The notes under the pieces are model-generated. The model saw only the letters and a list, made by a program, of their open reading frames with translations, had not been told where the DNA came from and ran no database searches. This document shows, one piece after another, positions 5,670-6,706 of a stretch of 6,706 nucleotides of DNA. Every line of letters starts with the position of its first letter. Positions within the stretch are counted from its first letter, which is position 1. The DNA is from an uncultured Peptococcaceae bacterium. Lineage in GTDB: Bacteria > Bacillota > Peptococcia > Peptococcales > Peptococcaceae. Location of the stretch: contig USCP01000109.1 of assembly GCA_900553245.1 (NCBI GenBank), positions 1 to 6,706 on the forward strand. The letters are read 5' to 3'. Both the position numbers and the translations under genes were made by a program.

Positions 5670-5678
5670 TGTTATAAT
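5670..5678 (+). promoter_or_regulatory. Extended -10 promoter of the Crp/Fnr regulator gene
   Basis: TGTTATAAT is a perfect -10 hexamer (5673-5678) with the extended TGn element. The -35 position (about 5650-5655, ATTCGT) is poor, which is common with extended -10 promoters or activator-dependent ones. Start near 5685, giving a leader of about 40 nt before the ATG at 5724, which has an AGGAG ribosome site at 5712-5716. Confidence 0.65.
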
Positions 5679-5723
5679 ACGTAATAGTTTATCAACTCTT
5701 TTATCATACAAAGGAGAATCTTT

Positions 5724-6437
5724 ATGTCAGAAAAAACATCTAACAAAGAAATGGAATATTTCTTCCGTCAGGACGAACAACTCTTTATTCTTTCTGACTA
5801 CCTCGACAAAGCAGAAAAACTTCAATTTAAAAAGGGCAGTTGTATCATCGCAAGCTGTCAGCCGGTGGATTACTTATATTTTATCACCAAGGGGATTGCC
5901 TACCACAGCATTCTCACTCCTAACGGCAAGGAACGCATTATCCACGTTCTGATGGCCCCAAGCCTTTGCGCTGAATCTCTGTTCTTCTTAAATGAAGCCA
6001 GCGATTCCAGCGAGCAAATCATCGCCAAAACAGATTGCACCATCTATCGTTTCAGTCGCGAATTTATTGATGGGTTGCTAATTGAACGTCCGGAGCTCAA
6101 CAAAATTTTAATTGATTGGCTCTGCACCTTGTCCCTTAACGCCCACCATCAAGTGGCCGATGACCTCGTAAAGGATCCACGCTATCGCGTGTGCAAATTT
6201 ATTTATAAATATGTCCTCGAATACGGGCATCGTTTAAACAACAACCATTATATTTTCTATGGAAAACTTTCTCACTACGATATTTCCAAATACATCGGGA
6301 TTAACCGCGTGTCTGTATCGACTGTAATGCGCAACCTCGAAGTGGAAGGACTGATTCGTAAAACCAATGATGAGCTCGAAATCCTTGATATGGATTACTT
6401 CGAAGATATGTGCGAGCTTCCGTTCCAATGCATCTAA
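5724..6437 (+). CDS. Crp/Fnr-family transcriptional regulator
   Basis: This 237-residue cytosolic DNA-binding protein has an N-terminal cyclic-nucleotide-binding-like beta barrel (about 20-120; YLYFITKGIAY at 50-60 and CAESLFFLN at 82-90). A dimerisation helix follows (about 121-150), then a C-terminal winged helix-turn-helix (about 155-226; KLSHYDISKYIGINRVSVST at 181-200). The cAMP-contact arginine of true CRP has no counterpart (SSEQIIA instead of an ERSA-like motif), so cAMP is an unlikely ligand. The recognition helix (NRVSVSTVMRNLE) lacks the E-x-x-x-R pattern of CRP and Fnr, so the target site should differ. Eight cysteines (40, 45, 82, 105, 134, 157, 230, 236) include a C-terminal pair, but the N-terminal Fe-S cluster set of E. 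coli Fnr is absent. Signal and regulon are unknown. It is divergent from nfo and probably co-transcribed with the PspC-domain gene. Confidence 0.88.
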   Translation: MSEKTSNKEMEYFFRQDEQLFILSDYLDKAEKLQFKKGSCIIASCQPVDYLYFITKGIAYHSILTPNGKERIIHVLMAPSLCAESLFFLNEASDSSEQIIAKTDCTIYRFSREFIDGLLIERPELNKILIDWLCTLSLNAHHQVADDLVKDPRYRVCKFIYKYVLEYGHRLNNNHYIFYGKLSHYDISKYIGINRVSVSTVMRNLEVEGLIRKTNDELEILDMDYFEDMCELPFQCI

Positions 6438-6462
6438 CCCCAGTGTTTATTGAGGTGATTTC

Positions 6463-6706
6463 ATGAAAAAGAAATTGACCCGTTCCGCAACGCAAAGAAA
6501 AATCGGCGGGGTATGCGGTGGTCTTGGGGAATATTTTGGCATCTCCCCTACCATCTTCCGCTTCATCTTTTTACTTTTGCTGTTACCGGGCGGTATTCCA
6601 GGCCCTGCACTCTATATCCTTTTTTGGATTTTCATGCCGGCGCCAAGCTTACCAAGCCACATTTACTTTAGCACCAATCTCGGTGGTGGTAACGGACCAC
6701 GTTATC
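6463..6706 (+). CDS. PspC-domain membrane protein (partial, runs off right edge)
   Basis: 81 codons are visible before the window ends. The N-terminus matches the PspC domain: basic residues, then RKIGGVCGGLGEYFGIS (12-28), an amphipathic stretch, and a hydrophobic segment (about 32-58) holding a PGGIPGP kink and ending WIFMP. PspC proteins are small inner-membrane proteins, in some bacteria part of the phage-shock envelope-stress response. In Bacillota many are small stand-alone proteins of unknown role. The ATG follows a GAGGTGA ribosome site (6452-6458) and starts 25 nt after the regulator's stop codon, with no terminator between, so the two are likely one operon. The sequence after the domain (SHIYFSTNLGGGNG) suggests a Gly-rich cytoplasmic or extracytoplasmic tail. 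The full length is not known. Confidence 0.85.
   Translation, partial: MKKKLTRSATQRKIGGVCGGLGEYFGISPTIFRFIFLLLLLPGGIPGPALYILFWIFMPAPSLPSHIYFSTNLGGGNGPRY

Noticed and set aside
6234..6495. Minus-strand open frames under the end of the regulator gene
   Set aside because: They are antisense to the conserved helix-turn-helix coding region and have no ribosome site or recognisable product.

Overview
The window carries eight protein-coding genes and looks like an ordinary chromosomal stretch of a moderately AT-rich member of the Bacillota. A Negativicutes (Veillonella/Megasphaera/Dialister-like) origin is my best inference. It rests on the split transketolase, the four-cysteine L31, strong GGAGG-type Shine-Dalgarno sites, the clostridial-style Crp/Fnr regulator and the membrane antiporter type. 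I could not test it by database search. I see no tRNA, rRNA, CRISPR array, insertion sequence, integrase or other mobile element.

Layout: positions 1-5600 are transcribed leftwards (minus strand) as three separate units. (1) A two-gene operon encodes the split transketolase: the N-terminal (thiamine-diphosphate-binding) subunit at 986-1807 and the C-terminal subunit at 48-983. It has its own promoter near 1875 and a perfect 24-nt palindrome just after the last gene. (2) A monocistronic gene for a 12-TM-type ion transporter of the NhaD/citrate-transporter superfamily lies at 1985-3436. It is bounded by a promoter near 3528-3556 and a strong intrinsic terminator at 1936-1974. (3) A DNA-repair unit comprises endonuclease IV (nfo, 4742-5569) and a translationally coupled 218-codon gene of unknown function (4076-4732). 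It is followed, without a visible terminator, by rpmE (ribosomal protein L31, 3769-3972), which has its own near-consensus promoter and a clean intrinsic terminator.

From 5670 the direction flips. A divergent plus-strand unit starts with a Crp/Fnr-family transcription regulator (5724-6437) and continues into a PspC-domain membrane protein (from 6463) that runs off the right edge. The ~136-bp divergent intergenic region holds two recognisable promoters facing away from each other. Between them is an AAATG-N4-CATTT inverted repeat with the half-site geometry expected of a Crp/Fnr-family operator, so autoregulation and co-control of nfo are reasonable hypotheses.

Two gene starts should be moved from the longest open frame. 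Transketolase N begins at the internal ATG at 1807 (strong SD; the longer start lies upstream of the predicted transcription start). Nfo probably begins at GTG 5569, because the upstream ATG would have almost no leader and no SD. No clearly novel multi-gene system is visible. The most unexplained items are the unknown nfo-coupled protein and the candidate operators at nearly every promoter.
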